Assembly (NCBI RefSeq): GCF_029893805.1
Contig: NZ_JARXYP010000002.1
Coordinates: forward strand, 1,550,001 to 1,614,000
Reading direction: 5' to 3'
DNA length: 64,000 bases
Source of the DNA: Streptomyces sp. SAI-135
Lineage (GTDB): Bacteria > Actinomycetota > Actinomycetes > Streptomycetales > Streptomycetaceae
Part shown: in pieces, positions 1 to 8,514 of the stretch
Numbering within the stretch: position 1 is the first letter of the stretch
Layout: each line of letters opens with the position of its first letter
Notes under the pieces: model-generated
What the model saw: the letters and a program-made list of their open reading frames with translations, nothing else
What the model was told of the DNA's origin: nothing
Databases searched by the model: none
Translations under genes and position numbers: made by a program

Positions 1-1199
1 CGCGCGATCACCAGCCGCTGGATCTCGCTCGTGCCCTCGAAGATCGTGTAGATCGCCGCGTCCCGGTGCATCCGCTCCACCGGGTACTCCCGGGTGTAGC
101 CGTTGCCGCCCAGGATCTGTACGGCCTGCGCCGTGACCTTCTTCGCCGTCTCGCTGGCGAACAGCTTCGACATCGAGCCCTCGGCGGCGGTGAACTGCTT
201 GCCGTTGATCGCCATCCAGGAGGCACGCCAGACCAGGAGACGGGCCGCGTCGATGGAGGTGCGCATGTCGGCGAGCTGGAAGGCCACGCCCTGGTTGTCG
301 ATGATCGGCCGGCCGAACTGCTCACGCGTCTTCGCGTAGTCGAGGGCGACCTCGTAGGCGGCCCGGGCGGTGCCCACGGCCATGGCGCCCACGGCGGGGC
401 GCGACGCCTCGAACGTGGCCATCGCCGCGTTCTTGACCCGCTCGCCGCCGCTCTTCGCACGCTCGCGGGCCCGGGCGAGGCGCTGGTCGAGCTTCTCCTT
501 GCCGCCGAGCAGGCAGGAGCCGGGCACCCGGACGTTCTCCAGGACGACCTCGGCGGTGTGCGAGGCGCGGATGCCGTGCTTCTTGAACTTCTGGCCCTGG
601 GACAGGCCCGGCGTGTTCGGCGGCACGATGAAGGAGGCGTGGCCCTTGGAGCCGAGCTCCGGGTCGACGACCGCGACGACGACGTGGACGTTGGCGATGC
701 CGCCGTTGGTCGCCCAGGTCTTGGTGCCGTTGAGCACCCACTCGTCCTTGGCCTCGTCGTAGACGGCACGCGTGCGCATGGAGGCCACGTCGGAACCGGC
801 GTCCGGCTCGGACGAGCAGAACGCGGCGACCTTGACGTCGTTCGCGTCCCCGTACATCTGGGGGATCCAGGTGCCGATCTGTTCCTCGGTTCCGTTGGCG
901 AGAACGCCGACAGCGGCCAGGCCGGTCCCTACGATCGACAGGGCGATGCCCGCGTCGCCCCAGAACAGCTCCTCCATCGCCATCGGGATACCGAGCCCGG
1001 TGGGGTCGAAGTACTGCTGGGCGTAGAAGTCGAGGGAGTAGATGCCTACCTTCGCGGCCTCCTGGATGACCGGCCAGGGAGTCTCCTCACGCTCGTCCCA
1101 TTCGGCGGCCGCGGGGCGGATGACGTCGGCGGCGAAGCCGTGCAGCCAGTCCCGGACCTCCTTCTGTTCGTCGTTGAGCTCCATGGTGAACTCGGCCAT
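1..1199 (-). CDS. acyl-CoA dehydrogenase, C-terminus cut by window edge
   Basis: FAD-dependent acyl-CoA dehydrogenase, which introduces the alpha-beta double bond in acyl-CoA degradation. About 399 residues are visible, starting at an ATG ([12 protein letters not shown]). The N-terminal helical domain, the flavin-binding strand region ([12 protein letters not shown], then KTWATNGG) and the C-terminal helical domain with REQFGRPI and the [10 protein letters not shown] motif are all present; the Glu of FEGTSE is the usual catalytic base in this family. Only a few C-terminal residues lie beyond position 1. It is divergent from a TetR regulator that may control it. The acyl substrate cannot be told from the sequence. 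Confidence 0.95.
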   Translation of the reverse strand, partial: MAEFTMELNDEQKEVRDWLHGFAADVIRPAAAEWDEREETPWPVIQEAAKVGIYSLDFYAQQYFDPTGLGIPMAMEELFWGDAGIALSIVGTGLAAVGVLANGTEEQIGTWIPQMYGDANDVKVAAFCSSEPDAGSDVASMRTRAVYDEAKDEWVLNGTKTWATNGGIANVHVVVAVVDPELGSKGHASFIVPPNTPGLSQGQKFKKHGIRASHTAEVVLENVRVPGSCLLGGKEKLDQRLARARERAKSGGERVKNAAMATFEASRPAVGAMAVGTARAAYEVALDYAKTREQFGRPIIDNQGVAFQLADMRTSIDAARLLVWRASWMAINGKQFTAAEGSMSKLFASETAKKVTAQAVQILGGNGYTREYPVERMHRDAAIYTIFEGTSEIQRLVIA

Positions 1200-1227
1200 G
1201 TCCCCTCCAGCGGCGACGCACGTGCGT

Positions 1228-1264
1228 GTTACTTGCGGTAACCCGAGTCTGTTACCCACGGGTA
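1228..1264. promoter_or_regulatory. overlapping GTTAC-type inverted repeats, candidate TetR operator
   Basis: Three nested palindromes lie between the divergent dehydrogenase and TetR genes: GTTAC-N5-GTAAC at 1228-1242, GGTAAC-N8-GTTACC at 1237-1256, and TACCC-AC-GGGTA at 1253-1264. They sit 29-65 bp upstream of the dehydrogenase start, where a repressor would block the promoter. Binding by the neighbouring TetR protein is inferred from position only. Confidence 0.5.
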
Positions 1265-1371
1265 GGAAAAGTCAACTCCCCATGACCGGTCAGCAGCCTG
1301 TTCGATGTCCATCATCCGGCGGGTGTTAGTTTGCGCAGGCGTTACCGATTCAGCACGGGTGGGGAGAGCAC

Positions 1372-2016
1372 ATGGACACCACACAGCGGACCGATCAGCA
1401 GCGGTCGGCCGACCGCCGTCGGCGCGAGCTGCTGGAGGCCGCCGACAGGGTGGTGCTGCGCGACGGGCCGCAGGCCTCGATGAACGCAATCGCCGCGGAA
1501 GCGGGGATCACGAAGCCGATCCTGTACCGGCACTTCGGTGACAAGGGGGGACTCTACGCCGCTCTCGCCAAGCGGCACACCGACGCCCTGCTGGACTCGC
1601 TGCGGGCGGCGCTGGACGCTCCCGCGGACCGGCGCGAGCGGGTCGAGGCGACCCTCGACACGTATCTCGCGGCGATCGAGGCGCGGCCCCAGGTGTACCG
1701 GTTCCTGATGCATCCCGCCGAGGGGAGCCAGACCGGGGACCAGGGGTTCGACGTCGGCAAGCATTCCGCGCCCCTGCTGCGCAGGATGGGTGAGGAGTTG
1801 GGGCAGGTCATCGAGGACCGGCTGGACCTCGGGCCCGGCAGCCAGTTGCTGGCGCGGGTGTGGGGGCACGGGGTCGTCGGGATGATGTACGCGGCGGGTG
1901 ACTGGTGGCTGGGGGAACGGCCGTGTTCGCGGGCGGAGTTGGTGCGGAGCATGGCGGACCTGTTGTGGGGGCGGCTCGCGGCGGCGGGGGACAAGGTGGG
2001 GGGTCCGGGGTTCTGA
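1372..2016 (+). CDS. TetR/AcrR family transcriptional regulator
   Basis: A 214-residue one-component regulator. The N-terminal helix-turn-helix is clear (residues about 15-60: RRRELLEAADRVV, then ITKPILYRHFGDKGGLY), followed by a helical ligand-binding domain of usual length. The ATG start follows GGGGAGAG at a good distance. It is transcribed away from the acyl-CoA dehydrogenase, with palindromes between them, which fits a local repressor of fatty-acid or acyl-CoA metabolism. The ligand is unknown. Confidence 0.93.
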   Translation: MDTTQRTDQQRSADRRRRELLEAADRVVLRDGPQASMNAIAAEAGITKPILYRHFGDKGGLYAALAKRHTDALLDSLRAALDAPADRRERVEATLDTYLAAIEARPQVYRFLMHPAEGSQTGDQGFDVGKHSAPLLRRMGEELGQVIEDRLDLGPGSQLLARVWGHGVVGMMYAAGDWWLGERPCSRAELVRSMADLLWGRLAAAGDKVGGPGF

Positions 2017-2024
2017 CGGTCGCA

Positions 2025-2074
2025 TGTCGGGTGCGGCGCCGGTTGGGGCTTGTCGCGCAGTTCCCCGCGCCCCT
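2025..2074. repeat. intergenic repeat, copy 1 (about 50 bp)
   Basis: The element starts with TGTCGGGTGCGG (2025-2036) and ends with the conserved block GTCGCGCAGTTCCCCGCGC plus CCCT (2052-2074). A second copy with the same two blocks and nearly the same spacing lies at 26346-26394. Copy 1 begins 8 bp after the TetR stop and its last two bases overlap the stop codon of the convergent def gene. From memory this block is common between genes across Streptomyces, but I know of no assigned function. Confidence 0.75.
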
Positions 2075-2627
2075 AGGTGGGATCACTCACCCGGTGCCAA
2101 GAGGATCTGGTCACTTGTCGCATGAGCCTGCGCTTGCGCCGGCCCGTCAGGTGGTCCGCGTAGGTCCTGCCCTGCAAGTGGTCCGCCTCGTGTTGTAGAC
2201 ATCTTGCGAAGAAGCCCGTGCCGTGGATCGTCACGGGCTCGCCCGTCGCCGTGAAACCCTCCACCACCGCGTGATCGTGGCGTTCCACCCCCGCCTCCAG
2301 ACCCGGTAGGGACAGGCAGCCCTCCGGGCCTCGCACCACCACACCGTCCGTCTCCACCAGGCGGGGGTTGACCACATGACCCAGGTGGCGGGCCTCCTCG
2401 TCGTCCGGGCAGTCGTACACGAACACGCGCAGGGGGACGCCCACTTGGTTCGCCGCGAGGCCCACCCCCTCGTGCGCGTACATCGTCGCGAACAGGTCCT
2501 CCACGAGAGTTGCCAGTGCCGGGCCGAAGTCCGACACCTCCCCGCAGGGTTCGTGCAGCACGGGGCTGCCGAGCAGGGTGAGGGGCCGGACCCGGCCACG
2601 GGTGCCCGGAATGGAGCCGTTTCGCAT
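2073..2627 (-). CDS. def: peptide deformylase
   Basis: Metal-dependent hydrolase that removes the N-terminal formyl group from nascent proteins. The three family motifs are present in order in this 184-residue protein: GVGLAANQVG, EGCLSLPG (metal-binding Cys) and QHEADHLQG (the HExxH-type metal site). Length is normal. It is convergent with the TetR gene and divergent from murT, 112 bp away. Streptomyces usually have several def paralogues, so this may not be the main one. Confidence 0.96.
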   Translation of the reverse strand: MRNGSIPGTRGRVRPLTLLGSPVLHEPCGEVSDFGPALATLVEDLFATMYAHEGVGLAANQVGVPLRVFVYDCPDDEEARHLGHVVNPRLVETDGVVVRGPEGCLSLPGLEAGVERHDHAVVEGFTATGEPVTIHGTGFFARCLQHEADHLQGRTYADHLTGRRKRRLMRQVTRSSWHRVSDPT

Positions 2628-2739
2628 GGCCGCAAGGGTACGGCGATTCGGGAGTGCCTACGGATCTCGATAGGCTGAGGTCCACACCACGTGGCCGGAG
2701 GCAGAGTCGCGGCGCGTACGCAAGGAGGATCGAGAACTG

Positions 2740-3978
2740 ATGACAGGCAACTCGGACCCGCTCTCGCCGCGGGCCAAGCTGGCCGTGACGGCGGGCAAGG
2801 CCGTCGCGGCGGCATCCCGAGCCGCGGGTCGCGGCAGCGGTTCGGTCATCGGCGGCCGGGTGGCCCTCAAGCTCGACCCCGACCTGCTTGCCCGGCTCGC
2901 CCAGAACCTGGACGTCGTCCTCGTCTCGGCGACCAACGGAAAGACCACCACGACCCGTCTGATCGCGGAGGCCCTGGGCGCCGCAGGACCCGTCGTCTCC
3001 AACGCCCTCGGCGCCAACATGCCGGCCGGCATCACCTCGGCGCTCGCCGGCGGCTCGGACGCCCGGTACGGCGTCATCGAGGTCGACGAGAAGTACCTCG
3101 CGGGCGTGGCCAGGGACACCGACCCCAAGTGCATCGCCCTGCTGAACCTCTCGCGCGACCAGCTCGACCGGGCCGCCGAGACCCGCATGCTCGCCGAGAA
3201 CTGGCGTGAGGGGCTGGCCGGTTCGAAGGCCGTCGTCGTCGCCAACGCCGACGACCCGCTCGTCGTATGGGCCGCCTCCTCCTCCCCCAACGTCATCTGG
3301 GTCGCCGCCGGGCAGATGTGGAAGGACGACGCCTGGTCCTGCCCGTCCTGCGGCGGCGTGATGCAGCGGCCGGGCGACGACTGGTTCTGCGGCGAGTGCG
3401 GGTTCCGGCGTCCCACCCCGAGCTGGGCGCTCTCCGGTGACCACGTGCTCGACCCGCACGGCTCGGCCTGGCCGATCCACCTCCAGCTGCCGGGCCGCGC
3501 CAACAAGGCCAACGCCGCCTCCTCGGCGGCCGTCGCCGCCGTCTTCGGCGTGCCGCCGCAGGTCGCCCTGGAACGCATGTACCAGGTGCAGGCCGTGGCC
3601 GGCCGCTACGACATCGTCCAGTTCCAGCAGCGCGACCTCAGGCTGCTGCTCGCGAAGAACCCGGCCGGCTGGCTCGAGACGTTCAGCCTGATCGACCCGC
3701 CGCCGACCCCGGTGATCCTCTCCGTCAACGCGCGCGGCGCCGACGGCACCGACACCTCCTGGCTGTGGGACGTCGACTACACGCGCCTGACCGGCCACCC
3801 GATCTGCGTGATCGGCGACCGGAAGCTGGACCTCGCGGTGCGCCTCGAAGTCGCGAACCAGAACTTCCAGGTCTGCGACAACCTCGACCAGGCCGTGCAG
3901 ATGAGCCCGCCGGGCCGTATCGAGGTCATCGCGAACTACACCGCCTTCCAGGACCTGCGCCGCCGCGTCGGCAACTGA
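2740..3978 (+). CDS. murT: lipid II isoglutaminyl synthase subunit MurT (Mur ligase family, DUF1727)
   Basis: ATP-dependent Mur-ligase-like subunit that activates the D-Glu alpha-carboxylate of lipid II for amidation by GatD. The P-loop (SATNGKTTTTRLI) lies near residue 65. A four-cysteine zinc ribbon (CPSC near residue 202, CGEC about 20 residues later) is the MurT-specific insertion. The C-terminal DUF1727 part continues to residue 412. The ATG follows AAGGAGGA. gatD starts 16 bp downstream, so the two enzyme subunits are co-expressed. Confidence 0.95.
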   Translation: MTGNSDPLSPRAKLAVTAGKAVAAASRAAGRGSGSVIGGRVALKLDPDLLARLAQNLDVVLVSATNGKTTTTRLIAEALGAAGPVVSNALGANMPAGITSALAGGSDARYGVIEVDEKYLAGVARDTDPKCIALLNLSRDQLDRAAETRMLAENWREGLAGSKAVVVANADDPLVVWAASSSPNVIWVAAGQMWKDDAWSCPSCGGVMQRPGDDWFCGECGFRRPTPSWALSGDHVLDPHGSAWPIHLQLPGRANKANAASSAAVAAVFGVPPQVALERMYQVQAVAGRYDIVQFQQRDLRLLLAKNPAGWLETFSLIDPPPTPVILSVNARGADGTDTSWLWDVDYTRLTGHPICVIGDRKLDLAVRLEVANQNFQVCDNLDQAVQMSPPGRIEVIANYTAFQDLRRRVGN

Positions 3979-3994
3979 GACTCAGGGGACTTTT

Positions 3995-4723
3995 GTGAGC
4001 GACAACCAACTGCGGATCGTCTGGATCTACCCCGACCTGCTCAGCACCTACGGCGACCAGGGCAACGCCCTCGTCATCGAGCGCCGGGCCCGCCAGCGCG
4101 GCCTCGACGTGGCCCGCCTGGACGTGCGCAGCGACCAGCCGATCCCGACCTCCGGCGACATCTACCTGATCGGCGGCGGCGAGGACCGGCCCCAGCGGCT
4201 GGCGGCCGAGCGGCTGCGCCGGGACGGCGGTCTGCACCGGGCCGTGGGCAACGGCGCGATCGTCTTCTCGGTGTGCGCCGGATACCAGATCCTCGGCCAC
4301 GAGTTCATCAACGACCTCGGCCAGCGCGAGCCGGGCCTCGGTCTGCTCGACGTGGTCTCGGTGCGCGGCGAGGGCGAGCGCTGCGTCGGTGACGTGCTCG
4401 CCGACATCGACCCGCGGCTCGGCCTGCCCCCGCTGACCGGCTTCGAGAACCACCAGGGCGTCACCCATCTCGGCCCCACCGCCCGCCCCTTCGCCAACGT
4501 CAAGCTGGGCAAGGGCAACGGCACCGGGGACGGCACGGAGGGCGCGTACAACGACACGGTGTTCGGCACGTACATGCACGGGCCCGTGCTCGCGCGCAAC
4601 CCGCTGATCGCCGACCTGCTGCTCAAGCTGGCGCTCGACGTGAACGCGCTGCCGCCGACCGACGACCGCTGGTACGAGGCCCTGCGCAACGAGCGCATCA
4701 CCGCCGCGCAGCAGCCCGCCTGA
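3995..4723 (+). CDS. gatD: lipid II isoglutaminyl synthase glutamine amidotransferase GatD
   Basis: Class I glutamine amidotransferase-like subunit, 242 residues, that supplies ammonia from glutamine to MurT. The nucleophile lies in FSVCAGYQILG (Cys near residue 94) and the partner His in TYMHGPVLARNP (near residue 195). Older annotation calls such proteins CobB/CobQ-like; pairing with murT decides for GatD. The GTG start is preceded by AGGGGAC. It is the last gene of the murT-gatD unit. Confidence 0.95.
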   Translation: MSDNQLRIVWIYPDLLSTYGDQGNALVIERRARQRGLDVARLDVRSDQPIPTSGDIYLIGGGEDRPQRLAAERLRRDGGLHRAVGNGAIVFSVCAGYQILGHEFINDLGQREPGLGLLDVVSVRGEGERCVGDVLADIDPRLGLPPLTGFENHQGVTHLGPTARPFANVKLGKGNGTGDGTEGAYNDTVFGTYMHGPVLARNPLIADLLLKLALDVNALPPTDDRWYEALRNERITAAQQPA

Positions 4724-4862
4724 GCAGGGAGTTCACCTCGGTTCCAGACGCCTGTCACCAGCCCGTCTGACGAGTGCTCCGCACAGGTGAGCGGGGCCGT
4801 CCAGCAGGCGGACGCATGCTTCGGCCCCGCCCCCTCCTGCCGCTAGGGTGGCGGGGTTCGAG

Positions 4863-4880
4863 CCGGACAAAGTGGTCCGG
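4863..4880. promoter_or_regulatory. inverted repeat upstream of pfkA
   Basis: A perfect CCGGAC-N6-GTCCGG palindrome ends 39 bp before the pfkA start, within the 196-bp gatD-pfkA gap. It could be an operator or part of a leader. No regulator in the window is clearly linked to it. Confidence 0.35.
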
Positions 4881-4919
4881 ACCCATGCCACGTTCACTCG
4901 CTGAAAAGGTTTCGCGGCT

Positions 4920-5945
4920 ATGCGCATTGGTGTCCTCACGTCCGGCGGCGACTGCCCCGGCCTGAACGCCGTCATCCGGTCCGTCGTGCACCGTGCCGTC
5001 GTCGACCACGGCGACGAGGTCATCGGTTTCCGGGACGGCTGGAAGGGCCTCCTGGAGTGCGACTACCTCAAGCTCGACCTCGACGCGGTGGGCGGCATCC
5101 TGGCCCGCGGCGGCACGATCCTCGGCTCCTCCCGGGTCCAGCCCTCGCATCTGCGCGACGGCGTGGAGCGGGCCAGGGGGCATGTCGAGGAGCTCGGGCT
5201 CGACGCGATCATCCCCATCGGCGGCGAGGGCACGCTCAAGGCGGCCCGGCTGATGTCGGACGCCGGTCTGCCGATCGTCGGCGTGCCGAAGACGATCGAC
5301 AACGACATCGCGGTCACGGACGTCACCTTCGGGTTCGACACGGCCGTCGGTGTCGCGACCGAGGCCCTCGACCGGCTCAAGACCACCGCCGAGTCCCACC
5401 AGCGGGTCCTCGTCGTCGAGGTCATGGGACGGCACACCGGCTGGATAGCGCTGCACTCCGGCATGGCGGCCGGTGCCCACGCCATCGTCGTGCCGGAGCG
5501 TCCCTTCGACATCGAGGAGCTGGCCCGGCGGGTCGGCGAGCGGTTCGAGGCGGGCAAGCGCTTCGCGATCGTCGTGGCGGCGGAGGGCGCCAAGCCGGCA
5601 CCGGGCTCCATGGCCTTCGACGAGGGCGGCAAGGACATCTACGGGCACGAGCGCTTCGCCGGGATCGCCCGCCAGCTGTCGATCGAGCTGGAGGAGCGGC
5701 TGGGCAAGGAGGCCCGGCCGGTCATCCTCGGGCACGTGCAGCGCGGCGGTACGCCGACCGCGTACGACCGGGTGCTGGCCACCCGGTTCGGATGGCACGC
5801 GGTGGAGGCCGTGCACCGCGGGGAGTTCGGTCAGATGACCGCGCTGCGCGGCACCGACATCCTGATGGTGCCGCTGGCAGAGGCGGTCGAGACGCTGAAG
5901 ACGGTCCCCGCGGACCGCTACGAGGAAGCCGAGTGCGTCCTCTAG
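4920..5945 (+). CDS. pfkA: 6-phosphofructokinase
   Basis: Phosphorylates fructose 6-phosphate to fructose 1,6-bisphosphate in glycolysis. The 341-residue protein begins MRIGVLTSGGDCPGLN, which forms the nucleotide site, and carries GGEGTLKAA and PKTIDNDIAVTD. A Gly at the position equivalent to E. coli 104 (GGEGT), instead of Asp, argues for ATP rather than pyrophosphate as donor; the Lys in PKTIDND is typical of the actinobacterial group III enzymes. The ATG start is preceded only by a weak ribosome site. A strong terminator follows. Confidence 0.97.
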   Translation: MRIGVLTSGGDCPGLNAVIRSVVHRAVVDHGDEVIGFRDGWKGLLECDYLKLDLDAVGGILARGGTILGSSRVQPSHLRDGVERARGHVEELGLDAIIPIGGEGTLKAARLMSDAGLPIVGVPKTIDNDIAVTDVTFGFDTAVGVATEALDRLKTTAESHQRVLVVEVMGRHTGWIALHSGMAAGAHAIVVPERPFDIEELARRVGERFEAGKRFAIVVAAEGAKPAPGSMAFDEGGKDIYGHERFAGIARQLSIELEERLGKEARPVILGHVQRGGTPTAYDRVLATRFGWHAVEAVHRGEFGQMTALRGTDILMVPLAEAVETLKTVPADRYEEAECVL

Positions 5946-5970
5946 ATCAGCGCGTACGGCACTGAGCAAT

Positions 5971-6002
5971 CCGCCCCCGGTCGCAGCCGCGACCGGGGGC
6001 GG
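5971..6002 (+). terminator. strong hairpin terminator after pfkA
   Basis: A perfect 14-bp G+C stem (5971-5984 with 5989-6002) closes a 4-base AGCC loop 25 bp after the pfkA stop. There is no long T-tract, as is usual in this group. Confidence 0.8.
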
Positions 6003-6059
6003 TTCTAGTCTGTGTGGCGGACAGACTTGCACAACCCCCACGAATCAGGAGCCACCGCG

Positions 6060-7010
6060 ATGGACCACAGCGGGCACGGCATGACGCACGATCTGCCGCC
6101 GTTCACGCTGGGACGAGGGCTTCAGTGGTCGGCCGACCCCTTCTTCCTCGTCGCCTGCCTTCTCGCGCTCGGCCTGTACGCGTGGGGCGTTGTGCGGCTG
6201 CGACGGCGGGGGGACTCGTGGTCCGTGGGGCGGACCGTCTCCTACGTGGCCGGTGTGCTGACCATCGGGCTGATGATGTGCACGGGGCTGAACGACTACG
6301 GGATGGTCATGTTCAGCGTGCACATGGTGCAGCACATGGTGATCAGCATGCTGTCGCCGATCCTGATCCTTCTCGGCGCCCCGGTGACCCTGGCCCTGCG
6401 GGCGCTGCCGGTCGCGGGCAAGGGGCGCAAGGGGCCCCGTGAGCTGCTGCTCGCGCTGCTGCACAGCCGGTACATGCGGACCATCACGCATCCGGCGTTC
6501 ACCATCCCGCTGTTCATCGCGAGCCTGTACGCGCTGTACTTCACGCCGCTGTTCGACTTCCTGATGGGGTCGAAGACCGGGCACGTCGCGATGATGGTCC
6601 ACTTCCTCGCCGTCGGTGTCGTCTTCTTCTGGCCGATCATCGGCGTGGACCCGGGGCCGCACCGGCCCGGATATCTGATGCGGATGCTGGAGCTGTTCGC
6701 CGGGATGCCGTTCCACGCGTTCTTCGGCATCGCGCTGATGATGGCGTCCGAGCCCATGGTGACGACGTTCAAGAACCCGCCCGCCTCGCTCGGCATCGAC
6801 GCGCTCTCCGACCAGAACTACGCCGGCGGTATCGCCTGGGCGTTCAGCGAGATTCCCTCCGTACTGGTGCTGATCGCACTGCTGTTCCAGTGGTACGGAT
6901 CCGAGCAGCGGCAGGCCAAGCGCACCGACCGGGCGGCCGACCGGGACGGCGACAAGGAACTCGAGGCGTACAACGCATATCTGGCCTCTTTGAGCACCCG
7001 CGAGCGTTGA
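6060..7010 (+). CDS. CtaG-like cytochrome c oxidase assembly membrane protein
   Basis: A polytopic membrane protein of 316 residues with about seven hydrophobic segments, matching the caa3-type CtaG family involved in cytochrome oxidase assembly, probably copper delivery. The His/Met-rich start (MDHSGHGMTHDL) and the segment HMVQHMVISMLSP would suit copper handling. The start is placed at the ATG at 6060 because it begins this conserved N-terminus. Function is by family; substrate binding is not proven. Confidence 0.85.
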   Translation: MDHSGHGMTHDLPPFTLGRGLQWSADPFFLVACLLALGLYAWGVVRLRRRGDSWSVGRTVSYVAGVLTIGLMMCTGLNDYGMVMFSVHMVQHMVISMLSPILILLGAPVTLALRALPVAGKGRKGPRELLLALLHSRYMRTITHPAFTIPLFIASLYALYFTPLFDFLMGSKTGHVAMMVHFLAVGVVFFWPIIGVDPGPHRPGYLMRMLELFAGMPFHAFFGIALMMASEPMVTTFKNPPASLGIDALSDQNYAGGIAWAFSEIPSVLVLIALLFQWYGSEQRQAKRTDRAADRDGDKELEAYNAYLASLSTRER

Positions 7011-7013
7011 GAG

Positions 7014-7031
7014 GCTTCGCCTTTCCGAAGC
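7014..7031 (+). terminator. weak hairpin after the CtaG-like gene
   Basis: GCTTCG-N6-CGAAGC forms a 6-bp stem 3 bp after the stop codon. It is short, and may be an attenuator or chance. Confidence 0.3.
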
Positions 7032-7078
7032 ATTCAGTAGCATGAAGCGCGTTGGGGGAACCGCCGGGGGGAGCGGTC

Positions 7079-8488
7079 ATGACACTTCGCGCGTTTATGC
7101 ACAGGATCACCGTGCCGGTGATTTTCTCGCTGCTGCTGACGCTGCTGCTGAGCGGCTGCGGGAAAGGAAATCCACTGACGGTGGTCAAGGCCGCCGCCGT
7201 CGGTGTGCCCTCGCTCGCACCGTTCTTCGCCGAGAACAGCGGGCTGGGCAGGGACGCCGCCACCGTGCGGTCGCAGCCCGTGCGGGGAAGTCTCCAGCAG
7301 GGGGACACACCCGGCCTGTACGGCGGCAGCAAGCAGCCGACCATCTGTGACGTCGCCGGACTCGAACGATTCCTCACCGATCCCAGGAATCACAGAAAAG
7401 CACAGGCGTGGGCCGACGTACTGCACATCGGCACGGACGGCATACCGGAATATCTGGATCGACTCACACCGGTTCTGCTGCGTCACGACACGCTTGTCAG
7501 GAACCACGACTACAAGAAGGAAAAGGCCGTCCCGTACAACTCCTTGCTCCAGGCGGGAATCGCGATTCTCGTCGATGAACAAGGGCTTCCGGCTGTGAAG
7601 TGCTCGTGCGGAAATCCACTGCGGCCCTTCGAGGGCGACACCGGCCGGATTTCCGTCCGGTTCGAGGACGGCAACAAGAAGTGGGCGGGATACGAGCCTG
7701 AGTCCGTGGTGGCCGTGAAGCCCGCACCGCGGAAACTGGAACGGGTCGCTCTCGTGGATGTCCAGGAACCCTCCCGAGGCATCAACCGCCCGGTCGGCAC
7801 CACCGGGGAGAAGGACACCGCCTTCGACGCGAAGAAGCGGCGCACCGTGCCGGACCTCACCGGGCGGACCTTCGCCCGGGCGAGCCGGGAACTGATCGAG
7901 GCCGGACTGGCGGCCGGGTACGCGGGTCAGCGGGCGCCCTTGGGGGACGCGCGGGTCACGGCCATCGATCCGCCCGCGGGGACCGAGCTGCCGTTCGGGC
8001 GGTACGTGACGCTGACCGTGGCCGGGGACGGCACGGGCGGCTCCGGCGGCGCGAGCGGGCCGACGACCGCTCCCCCGCCACCGTCCGGGCCGCACGTGTC
8101 GTCCCCGGGTACGCCGCCGCCGTCGTCGTCGGGGCCCTCGGGCTCGGCCGGGTCGCCGGGGTCGTCCTCGGCGCCGCCGTCCTCGGCGCCGCCGTCCTCG
8201 GCCGGCGGCAGGCCCGGTGCCTCCTCGGCGCCGCCGTCGTCGAGTGCGCCGGCGCCGGGCTCGTCCTCGCCCGACAGGGGGAGCGGTCCGCCGACCGCCA
8301 CCCCGAAGACCAGCAGCGCGGCCCCGCCGCCGCCACCGCCTCCGTCGACGACCGGCGCGCCCGCCTCCAGCGCCCCTGCCACGAGCGCGCCCGCCACCAG
8401 TGCGCCCGCCACCAGTGCGCCCGCGACCGGCGGGCCCGTCACCGGCGGGCCCGTCACCGGCGGGCCGAGCACCACCGTCGCCACCTAG
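7079..8488 (+). CDS. secreted lipoprotein with PASTA-like domain and Pro/Ser/Thr tail
   Basis: A 469-residue lipoprotein. The signal peptide (VIFSLLLTLLLSGC) ends in a clear lipobox with Cys at about residue 27. The body (residues about 30-240) is a conserved extracellular domain I cannot name with certainty. A PASTA-like unit (RRTVPDLTGRTFARASREL to VTLTVAG) lies near residues 255-318. The last 150 residues are low complexity, ending in tandem SAPAT and GGPVT pentapeptides. The ATG at 7079 is chosen over an upstream TTG because a G-rich ribosome site precedes it. It is 26 bp from a Ser/Thr kinase gene, which suggests a shared surface-signalling role. Confidence 0.8.
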   Translation: MTLRAFMHRITVPVIFSLLLTLLLSGCGKGNPLTVVKAAAVGVPSLAPFFAENSGLGRDAATVRSQPVRGSLQQGDTPGLYGGSKQPTICDVAGLERFLTDPRNHRKAQAWADVLHIGTDGIPEYLDRLTPVLLRHDTLVRNHDYKKEKAVPYNSLLQAGIAILVDEQGLPAVKCSCGNPLRPFEGDTGRISVRFEDGNKKWAGYEPESVVAVKPAPRKLERVALVDVQEPSRGINRPVGTTGEKDTAFDAKKRRTVPDLTGRTFARASRELIEAGLAAGYAGQRAPLGDARVTAIDPPAGTELPFGRYVTLTVAGDGTGGSGGASGPTTAPPPPSGPHVSSPGTPPPSSSGPSGSAGSPGSSSAPPSSAPPSSAGGRPGASSAPPSSSAPAPGSSSPDRGSGPPTATPKTSSAAPPPPPPPSTTGAPASSAPATSAPATSAPATSAPATGGPVTGGPVTGGPSTTVAT

Positions 8489-8514
8489 CGTCCCGCAGAA
8501 CCGGGAGTCACCGG

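Noticed and set aside
8366..8470. 15-bp repeats at the lipoprotein 3' end as an independent element
   Set aside because: They simply encode SAPAT and GGPVT pentapeptides of a low-complexity extracellular tail, which is common in such proteins.
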